Origin: Deltaproteobacteria bacterium
Lineage (GTDB): Bacteria; Desulfobacterota; Desulfarculia; Desulfarculales; Desulfarculaceae
DNA: 33,036 nt
Assembly: GCA_020444165.1 (NCBI GenBank)
Contig: JAHLLK010000068.1
Span: 1-33,036 of the forward strand
Direction: 5' to 3'
Positions 7,717-17,029 of the stretch are shown here, piece by piece. The notes beneath the pieces are model-generated. The model saw only the letters and a program-made list of their open reading frames with translations, did no database searches and was not told where the DNA came from. The stretch's first letter is position 1. Every line of letters begins with the position of its first letter. Made by a program: the position numbers and the translations under genes.

Positions 7717-10482
7717 TCAGGGCAGGCGCACCCGGCCCGTGGCGTCGCGCCAAGCCAACTCCACCCGGCCGTCGCCGTCATAGTCGCCCACCCCGGCCAA
7801 GGCCGCGCCGGCCGGGGCCCGGCCCACCATGGGCCGGGCGGTCACCCTTCCGCCGGAGAAGAGCCAAAAGGCCACGTCGCCGGTTACGGGATGCCACCAC
7901 ACCAGGTCTGGCCCGCCGTCGCCGTCCAGGTCCCGCACGTCGAACAGGACCCAGCCCGGGTCGGCCAGGGTGCCCAACTCCCGGGTCTCCCACGGTCCGT
8001 CCGGGCCCATAAGGGCCAGGCTCACCCGCCCACTGGCCGGGTCGGCCCAGATCAGGTCGTCCACCCCGTCGCCGTCAAAGTCCCGCCAGGCCCGGGGGGT
8101 GGCGGCGGTGGCCCAAGCGGTCCCGCCGGCGGTCGGGCCGGCCGTGGATTGGGCCAGGTCCGCGAAACCAGCGCCGCCAGCCGCCCCACCGGAGGCCCTG
8201 GCCCCGGTCAGAGCCGCCCAGGCCGGGAGACTGGCCAGGTCCACCCCGGCCTGGCCCGCGGCGTCCCGCAAGATGCAGGAGTCAGGGGACACTATGTCGT
8301 CCGCAGCCGCGTAGCGCGCGCCCACGGTCATGCTGTTATAGGCCCAGCCCAGGCTGGTGTGCTGCTGCCAGGGCGGGATGTTGGCCACCACCCAGGCCGC
8401 CTCGGAGGCGCTCTTGGTGTAGAGGTGGGTGCCGATGGTGGGGTGGTAAAGGTGGAACACCTCCGTGGCGTCGGCGGGCGCCGCGTCGGCCGAGGTGAAG
8501 AGATAGCCCTCGTCCCGCTCGAAATTCCAGCCCGCGGCCACCAGGGCGTCCCGCTCGGCGTTGCTCTTGGTGTAGTAGTGCCGCCCGGAATTGGGATTAT
8601 AGAGCCGGTGCAGGGCCACGGTGCCCGGGGCCTGCTCGGCCGACATGTAGAACAGCTTGGCCGGGTTGGTGGACTCGTTCTGATAGCCCGCGGCCACCGC
8701 GTTGTTGAACTCGGCCAGCCGGGTGGTGAAGAAGTGGTATTGCAGGGCCACGTTGTAGGCCCGGTACATGGTCTTCCGGGTGCTGGCGCCGAAGGACACC
8801 GCGTCCACCCAGGCCGCGTCGGAGCCGGCCGCCCCGGCCGCGCCCTTCCGGTACTGCCAGCGGAAGGTAAAGTTCCCGGCCGGGATGCTGTAGGCCACCT
8901 GGGTCCAGCCCACGGTGCCGCTGACCCGTCCCGGCAGCAGCGTGCCGCCCAGGTAGAACTCCAAAAAGTCGTCGCCGGCCTGGCTGCTCACCTTGTACCA
9001 GAAGCTCATCACCCCGGGGCCGGTGAGGTCCATCTGCATCCAGCTGGTCTGGCCGTCGCCGGTGACCCCGCTCCGGGCGGCGTCGCCGTCGGCATGGGCC
9101 CCGCTGAAGGTCTTGCCCCAGGGCCGCTGGTGGCCGGTGGTTATCTCCGCGGTGGGCAGGTCCACCGCACTTTCCAAAAAGGGCCCGTACACGAACACGT
9201 CAGGCAGGGCGTTGGCGTCCACCTCCACCAGGTTGGTGGCGGCGGATAAATAGGCGATGTAGCCGTTCTGCCCCGAGATGTGGGGCGACTGACTGGCGTC
9301 GTTGGCCTGCTGGCCGGCGTTGTTGTGGCTGATCAAGGTGGTCTGGCCGGTCTGGTGGTCATAAAGGAAGACGTCGCCTATCCCATTCAGGTCGCCGGTC
9401 ACCAGGTTGTTGGCCACGGAGTAATAGGTGATCAGGTTCCCCGCCCAGTTGATGTCCGCGTCCTGGCTGAGCCCGTTGGCCGGCCCGCCCCCCTGGGCCT
9501 GGCTGAGCATGATGGTGGTGCCGGCCTGCAGGTCCCGGAGGAACACGTCCTTCACCCCGTTGGTGTCCCCGCCCAGCCCCACCAGGTTGGTGGCCAGGGA
9601 CTCGAAGACCACGTAGCGGCCGTCGGCGCTGATGCGGCCGTTACGGGATTCGCCGTTGCCCTGGGTTCCATCGTTGGCCTGGCTGACCAAAACGGTCTCG
9701 CCGGTGGTGAGGTCATGCCGGAAAACGTCCACAACTCCGTTGACGTCGCCCGCCACCAGGTTGACGGCCACGGAATGGAACACCACGTAACGCCCGTTCG
9801 CGCTGATGCGGGAGCCTTCGCTGTTTCCCCCCAAGCCCTGGTTGCCCAGGGAGTCCACGGAAACCCGGGTGTTGGTGCCGGTGGTGCGGTCGCGTACGAA
9901 CACATCGCGCCACAAATTGGTGTCGTTGGGCACGAGGTTGGTGGAGTCCGAGGAAAAGGCCACATAGCGGGCATCGGAGGAGAGGGAGGGCGCCAGGCTG
10001 TTGAAATTTGATTGGAGCCCCCCCATGCCCACGGAGACCCGGCTGGTGGTCCCGGCGGTGCGGTCCCGCAGGAAGACGTCAAAGGCCAGATTGGTGTCGC
10101 CGGCCACCAGATTGCCGGCGGCGGAGGTAAAGGCCACGTAACGGCCGTCGCCCGACAAGTCCATTTCTATGGAGATGCTGTCGGCCTCAGCCCCGGCGGA
10201 GTCCACACTGGCCCGGGTGACTTGGGCGGTCTTGAAGTCCCGAAGGAAAATGTCCACTTGCCCGTTGGAGTCGCCTGCCACCAGGTTGTCGGCGATGGAG
10301 CTGAAGCCCACCACGCTGCCGTCGCCGGAGAGGCGGGAGATGAGGTTGAGGCCGTTTGATTGAACTCCGAAGGTGTCGGAGCTGGCCATGACGGTCTGGT
10401 TGGCCCCGGCCGGGCCGGCGACGAAAACCAAGAGGCAGGCCAGGGCCAAAAGCCCGGGCCAAAGCGACCTCAGCTTTCTCAT
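7717..10482 (-). CDS. Large secreted protein: seven-repeat beta-propeller, jelly-roll-like, DUF5648-like and FG-GAP repeats
   Basis: 921 residues from the ATG at 10482, which has AAGGAG upstream and opens a signal peptide (cleavage near GPAGA, about residue 27). Residues about 30-435 hold seven tandem TolB/PD40-like repeats of about 58 residues, each of the form SGDGRYVAFTS..NLVAGDTN..DVFLRD, enough for one seven-bladed propeller. Next is a lectin/jelly-roll-like segment (about 440-565; FWYKVSSQAGDDFLEFYLGG). Then two or three DUF5648-like units (571-715) with the pattern LYNPNSGRHYYTKSNAERDALVAAGW. The C-terminal 120 residues contain three FG-GAP/VCBS calcium-loop repeats (DFDGDGVDD, DLDGDGGPD, DYDGDGRVE) and stop right after the last. 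There is no membrane anchor or sorting tail. It is likely extracellular and adhesive or matrix-binding. No catalytic motif was seen. Confidence 0.87.
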   Translation of the reverse strand: MRKLRSLWPGLLALACLLVFVAGPAGANQTVMASSDTFGVQSNGLNLISRLSGDGSVVGFSSIADNLVAGDSNGQVDIFLRDFKTAQVTRASVDSAGAEADSISIEMDLSGDGRYVAFTSAAGNLVAGDTNLAFDVFLRDRTAGTTSRVSVGMGGLQSNFNSLAPSLSSDARYVAFSSDSTNLVPNDTNLWRDVFVRDRTTGTNTRVSVDSLGNQGLGGNSEGSRISANGRYVVFHSVAVNLVAGDVNGVVDVFRHDLTTGETVLVSQANDGTQGNGESRNGRISADGRYVVFESLATNLVGLGGDTNGVKDVFLRDLQAGTTIMLSQAQGGGPANGLSQDADINWAGNLITYYSVANNLVTGDLNGIGDVFLYDHQTGQTTLISHNNAGQQANDASQSPHISGQNGYIAYLSAATNLVEVDANALPDVFVYGPFLESAVDLPTAEITTGHQRPWGKTFSGAHADGDAARSGVTGDGQTSWMQMDLTGPGVMSFWYKVSSQAGDDFLEFYLGGTLLPGRVSGTVGWTQVAYSIPAGNFTFRWQYRKGAAGAAGSDAAWVDAVSFGASTRKTMYRAYNVALQYHFFTTRLAEFNNAVAAGYQNESTNPAKLFYMSAEQAPGTVALHRLYNPNSGRHYYTKSNAERDALVAAGWNFERDEGYLFTSADAAPADATEVFHLYHPTIGTHLYTKSASEAAWVVANIPPWQQHTSLGWAYNSMTVGARYAAADDIVSPDSCILRDAAGQAGVDLASLPAWAALTGARASGGAAGGAGFADLAQSTAGPTAGGTAWATAATPRAWRDFDGDGVDDLIWADPASGRVSLALMGPDGPWETRELGTLADPGWVLFDVRDLDGDGGPDLVWWHPVTGDVAFWLFSGGRVTARPMVGRAPAGAALAGVGDYDGDGRVELAWRDATGRVRLP

Positions 10483-11056
10483 GTTGCAACGCTCCTTTGG
10501 CCACGGCCGGGGGGTACCGGCCGGAAAAGCAGGGGGCAGGCCAAAGGGGCAGGCAGGCGGTCCGGGCGCTGGGGCCCGGCGGCGAAAAAACGGTCCGAAG
10601 GGCGCGCCGGCCAGCCGGCGCGAATCCCCCCGAACCGCGTAATTCATCTTGCCATAATCGGGCGGGTTTAATGAACCCTATTCACGATACAACCCCAGGG
10701 TGGGCCGGGTGAGGGGGCGGCGGGGGGCAAAACCAGTGAGAAGAAGAGCAGCCAGGCAAATAGGACAGCCCCGGGGCCCTGGGCAGCGGAAATCCATGCG
10801 AGCCTCTCCCCAGCAAAGGCTGACGGGTGCCGGGGCAGGCAGGGGACCGACGAAGATTTGCGAGACCGAAAAAGGGGACGCGAAACCGGAGCGGGGCGGG
10901 GATTGGCAAGATTGCGTCAGATAACGCCACTACCTCATACAGCATGTCATGATCAGGGGCTAAATAGTTGATCTTTACCATGGAATACCATGGTTTTTCC
11001 AGCCGTCCGCCCCGGCGGCGCGCCACCTCCCCGGCCAGGGATTCCCGGCGGGGGGC
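10483..11056. other. 574-bp intergenic region without a supported gene
   Basis: GC-rich near the propeller-protein start, then AT-richer stretches (TTTAATGAACCCTATTC near 10668; CTAAATAGTTGATC near 10960) that could hold promoters. A small palindrome, ACCATGG-AATA-CCATGGT (10977-10994), is followed by TTTT on the plus strand. Open frames here have no recognisable domain and poor codon character. Confidence 0.5.
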
Positions 11057-11617
11057 CTATTTCTCCTTGATCAGATGGCGCAGCGCCGCGGCCAGACGCT
11101 GGTAGCGGGGCACCGGGCAGTAGTAGACGCTCACCTGATGGGTGCGGCCCCCGGCGGTGAGGCTGAGGCTCTCCACAAAGCCGTCGCGCACTTGGGGGTT
11201 GTGGTAGCTGGGCAGCAGGTCGAAGAAGCCGCAGCCCAGGGCCAAGGCGTAGACCTCCCGCACCTGGGCCGGGGTGATCACCTGGTCCAGCTTGACCTGG
11301 ACCACGTCCCGCCGGCTTGGGCGGTCCCAGCGGGTTTCCCGCACCTGCAGCCGGCCCCGGGCGTCCAGGGTGATGGCCTCCCGGGCTCCCCACTCGGCGT
11401 GGGTGGGGCCGCCGGACCAGGTGAGGGCGAAGTCCGGCGGCACGGTCAGCGTGGCCCGGGAGACTGGGGCGCAGGGCTGGGCGGCGGCGTCCTCCCCCGG
11501 ACAGGGGCTGGCGGCCCAGGCCGGCCCGGCGAACCGGCACAGGGCCAGGGTCACGGCCACGATCACAACCCCCCGGACCGGCTTTCCGGACCGGAGACCA
11601 GGCCAGAGATGCTTCAT
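11057..11617 (-). CDS. Secreted protein of unknown function
   Basis: 186 residues. The ATG at 11617 has GGGAG upstream and opens a signal sequence (MKHLWPGLRSGKPVRG followed by VVIVAVTLALCRFAG; cleavage near PAWAA, about residue 36). The mature protein has a Cys pair near the N-terminus (PCPGEDAAAQPC) and a compact mixed alpha/beta domain: LTWSGGPTHAEWGAREAITL, then VQVKLDQVITPAQVREVYAL, then DGFVESLSLTAGGRTHQVSVYY. The pattern of a strand-rich start, a helix with FFDLLPSY and a DG-containing strand pair resembles small periplasmic DUF6438-type domains, but I do not recognise it firmly. It precedes a GC-rich hairpin and the bacteriohemerythrin gene on the same strand. Confidence 0.75.
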   Translation of the reverse strand: MKHLWPGLRSGKPVRGVVIVAVTLALCRFAGPAWAASPCPGEDAAAQPCAPVSRATLTVPPDFALTWSGGPTHAEWGAREAITLDARGRLQVRETRWDRPSRRDVVQVKLDQVITPAQVREVYALALGCGFFDLLPSYHNPQVRDGFVESLSLTAGGRTHQVSVYYCPVPRYQRLAAALRHLIKEK

Positions 11618-11680
11618 GGGGCTCTCCCTTCCGCGGCGCACCGGACCGGGGCCGCCCGGCGGATAAGGTTGCAGGGGGCA

Positions 11681-11767
11681 GGGAGCCTCCCTGAGCAGAG
11701 GGGCGGGAGGAAGCGCGGCCAGGGAGGCTCCCGGGGCGGGAGGCTCCCCGGAGGGAGCCGCCCCGGG
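11681..11767. terminator. Compound GC-rich hairpins downstream of the bacteriohemerythrin gene
   Basis: Two structures: a 13-bp inverted repeat, GGGAGCCTCCCTG (11681-11693) with CAGGGAGGCTCCC (11720-11732), and a tighter hairpin, GGCTCCC-CGGA-GGGAGCC (11742-11759), extended by CCCGGGGC/GCCCCGGG (11730-11767). They overlap, so only one can form at a time. They start 9 nt after the hemerythrin stop on the minus strand. No T-run follows. Confidence 0.5.
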
Positions 11768-11775
11768 CTAGAGCC

Positions 11776-12183
11776 TCAGCTTACGCCCTTGCTCCGCAGA
11801 AAGGGCGCGTACTTCTGGTCGGTGGACAGGATGTGCTTGGACAGCCATTCCTTCAGGAAGTTGGCCACCTGCACGGTCAAGACCGGGTTGCCGGCCTGGA
11901 ACTTCTCCCCCAATTCCACGACCTGGGCGGTCAGTTTGTCGTGTTCCGCCTTGTGCGCGAGGAAGGCGGGGTAGGCGTGCTGGCTCATGAGCTTCTCTTC
12001 GGTGGCGAAGTGGGTCTTGGTGTAGGCGGTGAGCCCGGTCAACACCTTGCCCAGGGCCTGGTTGCCGGCGCCCGCTTTCATGGCGTCGTAAAGCTCGTTC
12101 ACCAAGCCCACCAGCTTTTTATGTTCGCGGTCTATCTGGGCGATTCCTGTTTCAAAATCCGGCCGCCACTGGATAAAGGCCAT
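11776..12183 (-). CDS. Bacteriohemerythrin
   Basis: 135 residues, the normal length for a single-domain bacteriohemerythrin, a cytoplasmic four-helix bundle with a non-heme di-iron site that binds O2. All ligands are visible: H21 (IDREHKKL), H58 and E62 (THFATEEKLM), H77 and H81 (FLAHKAEHDKL), H117 and D122 (KHILSTDQKY). The ATG at 12183 has GAGGAG upstream. In anaerobes and microaerophiles these proteins scavenge or sense oxygen, often next to chemotaxis or signalling genes. Here it is divergent to a large histidine-kinase operon, so a role in oxygen response is plausible but inferred. Confidence 0.96.
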   Translation of the reverse strand: MAFIQWRPDFETGIAQIDREHKKLVGLVNELYDAMKAGAGNQALGKVLTGLTAYTKTHFATEEKLMSQHAYPAFLAHKAEHDKLTAQVVELGEKFQAGNPVLTVQVANFLKEWLSKHILSTDQKYAPFLRSKGVS

Positions 12184-12553
12184 GTTTCACTCCTCGCTGG
12201 TTGGCATGCTGTTCCAAAGGAGCCCTCCCGGGCTGGGTACGGCAGACCCTAATTTTGGGCAACGTTGGCGTCATTCTACCCAAGAGGTGGAGAATCGCCG
12301 ACTGATCTTTAGCGGATTCCCGCAATTTCACCGCATCGTAAAAAATCACCAATTATGACGTCGTCGCGTTATATACTCGATATCGATATTAAAATCCTAT
12401 CGATACCATAAATGGCTAGGACCCGTCTGAGAGACCGCCGCTTGCTGCTTCGTGCCGGGCCATTATCCCCCGAGCCATGCTCCCTTTTGCGGCGGCCCCT
12501 CCCCTGGTCCGGGCCCGGTCTTGCTGCCGCGCGCACCCGCAAAGGAGACGGGT
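12184..12553. promoter_or_regulatory. Divergent control region between bacteriohemerythrin and the signalling operon
   Basis: A 370-bp AT-rich gap, the least GC-rich part of this region. It carries two copies of the palindrome TATCGATA (12381-12388 and 12398-12405), 17 nt apart start to start, with an AT-rich TTAAAATCC between them; these are candidate operator half-sites. AT-rich -10-like runs (TTATATACT at 12369; ATCATAATT on the other strand near 12355) flank them. AAAGGAG at 12541-12547 is the ribosome-binding site of the kinase gene. Confidence 0.4.
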
Positions 12554-15500
12554 ATGGAACCATGGCCCCCCCGTGACGAGATAAAAGTTCTGTTGGTGGA
12601 GGACGATGAAATCTCCGCCGGCCTGATCCGGGACATCCTGGCCGACCAGGGACCGGGCGGTTTCCGGCTCCTGGAGGTTCCCAGCCTGGCCCAGGCCCGG
12701 GAGGTGCTCGAACGCGCGGCCCAAGACGTCATCGTGGCGGATCTGGGCCTGCCCGACAGCCAGGGCATGGACACCCTGACCCGCCTGCGGGAGACCGCCC
12801 CGGACACTCCCATCGTGGTGGTCACCGGCAGCGAGCAGGCCCATCTGGACGACGCGGCCCGGCGCCTGGGGGCCCAGGATTTTCTCTACAAGCACGAGCT
12901 GCATCCCCGGCTGCTGCCCCGGGTGCTGCGCTTTGCCGTGGATCGGGCCGCATACGCCCGGCGGCTCCGGCGCAGCGAAGCGGTCAACCGCCGCATCATC
13001 GAGCAGGCCCAGGATGTCATCTACCGCATCGACCGCGAGGGGCGTTTCATTTTCCTGAATCCAGCGGTGGAAGCCCTCACCGGCTACCAGCCCCAGGAGC
13101 TGTTGGGGAAAAGCTTTTTGAGTCTGGTGTCCCCGGAGCACCGCGAGGCGGTGTTGGAGCACTACCGCCGCCAGCTGGAGGACGGCATCCGGACCACCTA
13201 TCTGGAGTTGCCCTTCCGGAACAAGACCGGCGGCGAGCGCTGGGCCGGGCAGCACGTGTGGCTGGCCGAGCTGGAGGACGGCTCGCCGGGCTTCGAGGCC
13301 ATCGCCCGGGACATCACCGAACTCCGCCAGGCCCTGGCCAACCTGGAGGAGTCCCGCGTACACCTGGAGAAGCGGGTCATCCAACGCACCCGGGAGCTGC
13401 AAGGCGCCAAATTGGCTTGGGAAAGCACCTTTGACGCGGTGCCGGAGATGATCGTGATCACCGATGCCAAACAGCGCATCGTGCGGGCCAACCGTTCGGC
13501 CGCGGTCTACACCGGCCGCTCCCTGGAAAAGATCCTGGGTTGGCCCCTGGAGGAGGTGTTCCCCTGGCTGGCCGGCGGGCCCACCGCCGACGAGGCCGGG
13601 GACGGGGCCATTTCCCGGGAAGTGCACGACCCGGAGCATTTCACCGACTTCCTGGTCTCCACCAGCCGGCTCCCCGGCCTGGTCACCGGCTCCCCGGAGG
13701 TGGTGCATGTGGCCCGGGACGTGACCCGGCTGAAGCAGGCGGAGCGCACCGGGCGCGAGCAGCTCCGGTTCTTGCGCGTGGTGATCGATGCTATTCCAAG
13801 CCCTTTGTATTTCAAGGATAAATACGGGAAATACACCGGCTGCAACACCGCTTTCGAGGAATATGTGGGCAAAAGCCAGGCCGAACTGGTGGGGTGGGAC
13901 GTGACTTCCATCCTCAAGCCCTCCCAGGCGCAGCTCATGCAGGACAAGGACCGGGAGCTGTTGCAAGCGGGCGGGGTCCAGGTGTTCACTTCCCAGGTGG
14001 AGGTGGGCGACCGCGGCCCGCGGGATTTGATCCACAGCAAGGCGGTCCTCAGGGACAGCAACGGGGGGGTGGACGGCCTGGTGGGGGTGCTCCAGGACAT
14101 CACCGAGCTGAGATCGGCGGAAACCGCGTTGCGAGCCAGCGAGGAGCAGTTCCGCACCCTTTTCGAGCATGCCCCCATCTCCATCTGGCTGGAGGACTTC
14201 GCGGTTCTGAAGCGGGAGCTGGACCGGCTGACCGCCAGCGGAGTACGGAACCTGGAGGCCTACTTCACGGAAAACCCCCGGGAGTTGTCACGCTGCCGGC
14301 AGCTCATCCAGGTGGTTAACGTAAATGCTTTCACCCTGGACCTGTTCGAGGCCCGCTCCAAAAATGAGTTGCTCGGCAATCTGAGCCGGGTTTTCCAGGA
14401 AGACTCCCTGCCCGCCTTCCAGCAAGAGATCGTGTCCCTGTACAGCGGGGCCGAGGGGGTGTCCCTGGCCGGCTACAACCACACCCTGCGCGGCAAGCGG
14501 CTCCACGTGCTCATCAACGTCACCCTGGCCCCCGGGGCGGAAGAGACCTGGGACCAGGTGCTGGTGACCGTCTTGGACGACACCGACCGCCTGGAAACCG
14601 AGGCGGCCCTCCGGGAGTCGGAAAAGGTCTATCGCGGTCTGGTGGAGGCTTTGACCGAAGGGCTTCTCCGGGTGGACGAGAACGCGGTCATCCGCTTTTG
14701 CAACCAGAGGTTTGGGGAGATGATCGGCTATCCTGAAGAGGAGCTTTTGGGGCGGCCGGTGACCGAACTGTTGGACGAACAGAACAAGGGGACCCTGGTG
14801 GCGCACTTTGCCGCGCGCAAAAAGGGCGACCGCGGCACCTACGAGCTGACCATGCAGACCAAATCGGGCAAGGCCCTCAACATCCTGGTGTCCCCTTGCC
14901 CCCTTTTCGACGCCGAGGGGGTGTTCCGCGGCTCCAACTCCCTGATCACCGACCTCACGGCGGTCAAGAGCCTGGAGTACCAGCTCCGGCAATCGCAAAA
15001 GATGGAGGCCATCGGCCAACTGGCCGCGGGCATCGCGCACGAAATCAATACCCCCACCCAATACGTGGCTTCCAACAGCAAGTTCCTGCAGCAGGGTTTC
15101 GAGGACTTGGCCAGGTACCTGGCCCGGGCCGAGGAACTGGTGCAAGCCGCCACCCAGGCCCCCCTGCCCCCGGAACCCGTGGAGGAGTTCCAGCAACTGG
15201 CCGAGGAGATCGATCTGGAGTTTTTGCTGGAGGAGATCCCCCAGGCCCTGGAAACCAACATCGAGGGCCTGAACCGCATCGCGGTGATCGTGCGTTCCAT
15301 GAAGGAGTTCGCCCACCCCGGCCGTGAGGAAAAGCAGCCGGTGGACCTGAACCAGATCATCGATAGCACGGTGACCGTGGCCCGCAACGAGTGGAAGTAT
15401 GTGGCCGAGGTCAAGACCGAACTGGACCCGAATCTGCCCCCGGTGACCTGCGTGTCCAACGAGATCAAGCAGGTGGTCCTGAACATCGTGGTCAACGCGG

Positions 15501-15814
15501 CCCAGGCCATCGGCGAGATCGTGACCGAGGGAGTGGACGCCAAGGGGCAGATCACCATCAAGAGCGCGGTGGAAGGCTCCCGGGCGGTAATCACCATCTC
15601 CGACACCGGACCGGGGATTTCGCCGGAGCTGTTCGAGCGGGTTTTCGACCCCTTTTTCACCACCAAGGAGCCCGGCAAGGGCACCGGCCAAGGCTTGGCC
15701 ATTGCCTACCGCGCCGTGGTGGAAAACCACGGCGGCAGCCTGACCCTGGGCAACCGGCCCGAGGGCGGGGCGGTGTTTCAAATCAAATTGCCCCTGGGGG
15801 GGACTGACGAGTGA
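12554..15814 (+). CDS. Multi-PAS sensor histidine kinase with N-terminal receiver domain
   Basis: 1086 residues. The ATG at 12554 follows AAAGGAG at 6 nt. A receiver domain occupies residues 10-130 (VLLVEDDE, phosphoacceptor D63 in ADLGLPD). Then five PAS-like domains start near 145, 289, 404, 530 and 689; the first, second, third and fifth are ordinary, and the fourth carries a long insert. The kinase core has the H box QLAAGIAHEINTPTQYVASN (H829), an extended two-helix region, the N box NEIKQVVLNIVVNAAQAIG (near 967), the G1 box ISDTGPGIS (1014) and GTGQGLAIA. It is a soluble kinase with no membrane span, so it senses cytoplasmic signals; no Cys pair or heme ligand was obvious. Its stop overlaps the GTG of the next gene, and it is the only kinase in this operon, so it probably phosphorylates the three receivers downstream. 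Confidence 0.93.
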   Translation: MEPWPPRDEIKVLLVEDDEISAGLIRDILADQGPGGFRLLEVPSLAQAREVLERAAQDVIVADLGLPDSQGMDTLTRLRETAPDTPIVVVTGSEQAHLDDAARRLGAQDFLYKHELHPRLLPRVLRFAVDRAAYARRLRRSEAVNRRIIEQAQDVIYRIDREGRFIFLNPAVEALTGYQPQELLGKSFLSLVSPEHREAVLEHYRRQLEDGIRTTYLELPFRNKTGGERWAGQHVWLAELEDGSPGFEAIARDITELRQALANLEESRVHLEKRVIQRTRELQGAKLAWESTFDAVPEMIVITDAKQRIVRANRSAAVYTGRSLEKILGWPLEEVFPWLAGGPTADEAGDGAISREVHDPEHFTDFLVSTSRLPGLVTGSPEVVHVARDVTRLKQAERTGREQLRFLRVVIDAIPSPLYFKDKYGKYTGCNTAFEEYVGKSQAELVGWDVTSILKPSQAQLMQDKDRELLQAGGVQVFTSQVEVGDRGPRDLIHSKAVLRDSNGGVDGLVGVLQDITELRSAETALRASEEQFRTLFEHAPISIWLEDFAVLKRELDRLTASGVRNLEAYFTENPRELSRCRQLIQVVNVNAFTLDLFEARSKNELLGNLSRVFQEDSLPAFQQEIVSLYSGAEGVSLAGYNHTLRGKRLHVLINVTLAPGAEETWDQVLVTVLDDTDRLETEAALRESEKVYRGLVEALTEGLLRVDENAVIRFCNQRFGEMIGYPEEELLGRPVTELLDEQNKGTLVAHFAARKKGDRGTYELTMQTKSGKALNILVSPCPLFDAEGVFRGSNSLITDLTAVKSLEYQLRQSQKMEAIGQLAAGIAHEINTPTQYVASNSKFLQQGFEDLARYLARAEELVQAATQAPLPPEPVEEFQQLAEEIDLEFLLEEIPQALETNIEGLNRIAVIVRSMKEFAHPGREEKQPVDLNQIIDSTVTVARNEWKYVAEVKTELDPNLPPVTCVSNEIKQVVLNIVVNAAQAIGEIVTEGVDAKGQITIKSAVEGSRAVITISDTGPGISPELFERVFDPFFTTKEPGKGTGQGLAIAYRAVVENHGGSLTLGNRPEGGAVFQIKLPLGGTDE

Positions 15815-17019
15815 TAATCAATTCCAAAAAGAAAATCATGTTCGTGGATGACGAGCCCCGCATCCTGCAAGGCTTGCGGCGCATGCTCCGGGGCCACGCC
15901 AAGGAATGGGACATGACCTTTGTGGAGGGCGGGCCGGCGGCCTTGGAGCGCCTGGCCGGGGAGCGGTTCCAGGTCCTGGTGACGGATATGCGCATGCCGG
16001 TGTTGGACGGGGCGGCCCTGTTGGAGAAGGTGCGGGAACTCTCCCCCACCACGGTGCGCATCGTGCTCTCGGGCCATTCGGCCGACAACAGCCTCATCCG
16101 CTCCCTGGGGGTGGCCCACCAGCACCTGGCCAAACCGGTGACCCAGGAAGAGTTGGAGCAAGTGCTGGAAACATCCCTGGGCCTCTCCGAGCTGCTGGCC
16201 GATCCCGCCCTGGTGGGTTTGTTGTCCCAGGTGGACAGCCTGCCCTCCCTGCCCCAGATATTGCAGCAATTGCTCGAAATTATGGAGTCGCCGGACTGCT
16301 CCCTCAAACAGGTGGGCGAACTGGTGGCCAGCGACATGGGCCTGACCACCACCGTGCTGAAGGTGGTGAACTCGGCCTACTTCGGCATGTCCCGCACGGT
16401 GACTGAGCCGGCCCAGGCGGTGAACCTCCTGGGGCTGGACACCATCAAGGCCCTGGCCCTGTCCCACCATCTCTTCTCCTCCCTGGGGACCACCCGGCTG
16501 GCCCATTTTTCCAATGAGTGGCTGTGGAGTCACTGCCTGCAAGTCGGGGGCTTTGCCAAGGCCCTGGCCCAAGCGGAGAACTGGTGCCGGGAAGAGGCGG
16601 GGCAGGCCTTTTTGAGCGGCATGCTCCACGATGTGGGCAAGCTGACCATGATCGCCGTGGACTCCGGGCGCTACGCCCAGGTGGTGGAGGAGACCCGGCG
16701 GGGAAAAGAGTTCCTATACAGGGTGGAAAAGGAGTTCTTGGGCACCACCCACGCCGAGGTGGGAGCCTATATCCTGGGGCTGTGGGGCTTCCACCCCACG
16801 GTGGTCCGGGCCATCGGCGGCCATCACCAGCCCTCGGCCGCCGGGGGGCGGCTGGATCTGTTGACCCTGGTGCATGTGGCCGACGTGCTGGAGCATGAGT
16901 TGGTGGTGAAAACCCCGGAGTTCCGGATACCGGAGCTGGATGCGGCCTATCTGGCCGCGGTGGGGGTGGTGGACCGGGTGGCGAAATGGCGGGAAGCCTG
17001 CCGCGCCCTGATTTCCTGA
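15811..17019 (+). CDS. Response regulator with HDOD output domain
   Basis: 402 residues. The GTG start lies inside the upstream stop (GTGA), indicating translational coupling. REC domain at residues 8-125 (FVDDEP, phosphoacceptor D59 in VTDMRMP, then LSGH and a KPVT lysine). The HDOD domain spans about 140-340: LPSLPQILQQLLEIM, DMGLTTTVLKVVNSAYFG, then LSGMLHDVGKLT (H273-D274) and IGGHHQP (H338-H339). HDOD proteins are HD-related but generally lack proven phosphodiesterase activity; here the HD and HH pairs are retained, which is less usual. The role is probably signal relay or scaffold output under the kinase in the preceding gene. Confidence 0.92.
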   Translation: MIINSKKKIMFVDDEPRILQGLRRMLRGHAKEWDMTFVEGGPAALERLAGERFQVLVTDMRMPVLDGAALLEKVRELSPTTVRIVLSGHSADNSLIRSLGVAHQHLAKPVTQEELEQVLETSLGLSELLADPALVGLLSQVDSLPSLPQILQQLLEIMESPDCSLKQVGELVASDMGLTTTVLKVVNSAYFGMSRTVTEPAQAVNLLGLDTIKALALSHHLFSSLGTTRLAHFSNEWLWSHCLQVGGFAKALAQAENWCREEAGQAFLSGMLHDVGKLTMIAVDSGRYAQVVEETRRGKEFLYRVEKEFLGTTHAEVGAYILGLWGFHPTVVRAIGGHHQPSAAGGRLDLLTLVHVADVLEHELVVKTPEFRIPELDAAYLAAVGVVDRVAKWREACRALIS

Positions 17020-17029
17020 GGAGGCACGC

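Noticed and set aside
10682..11026. Possible 114-residue minus-strand protein
   Set aside because: It lacks a good ribosome-binding site and any domain, and turns Pro-rich at the end; more likely intergenic.
12416..14170. Minus-strand frame of 584 codons inside the sensor kinase
   Set aside because: The plus-strand frame encodes clear receiver and PAS motifs; the reverse frame has none.
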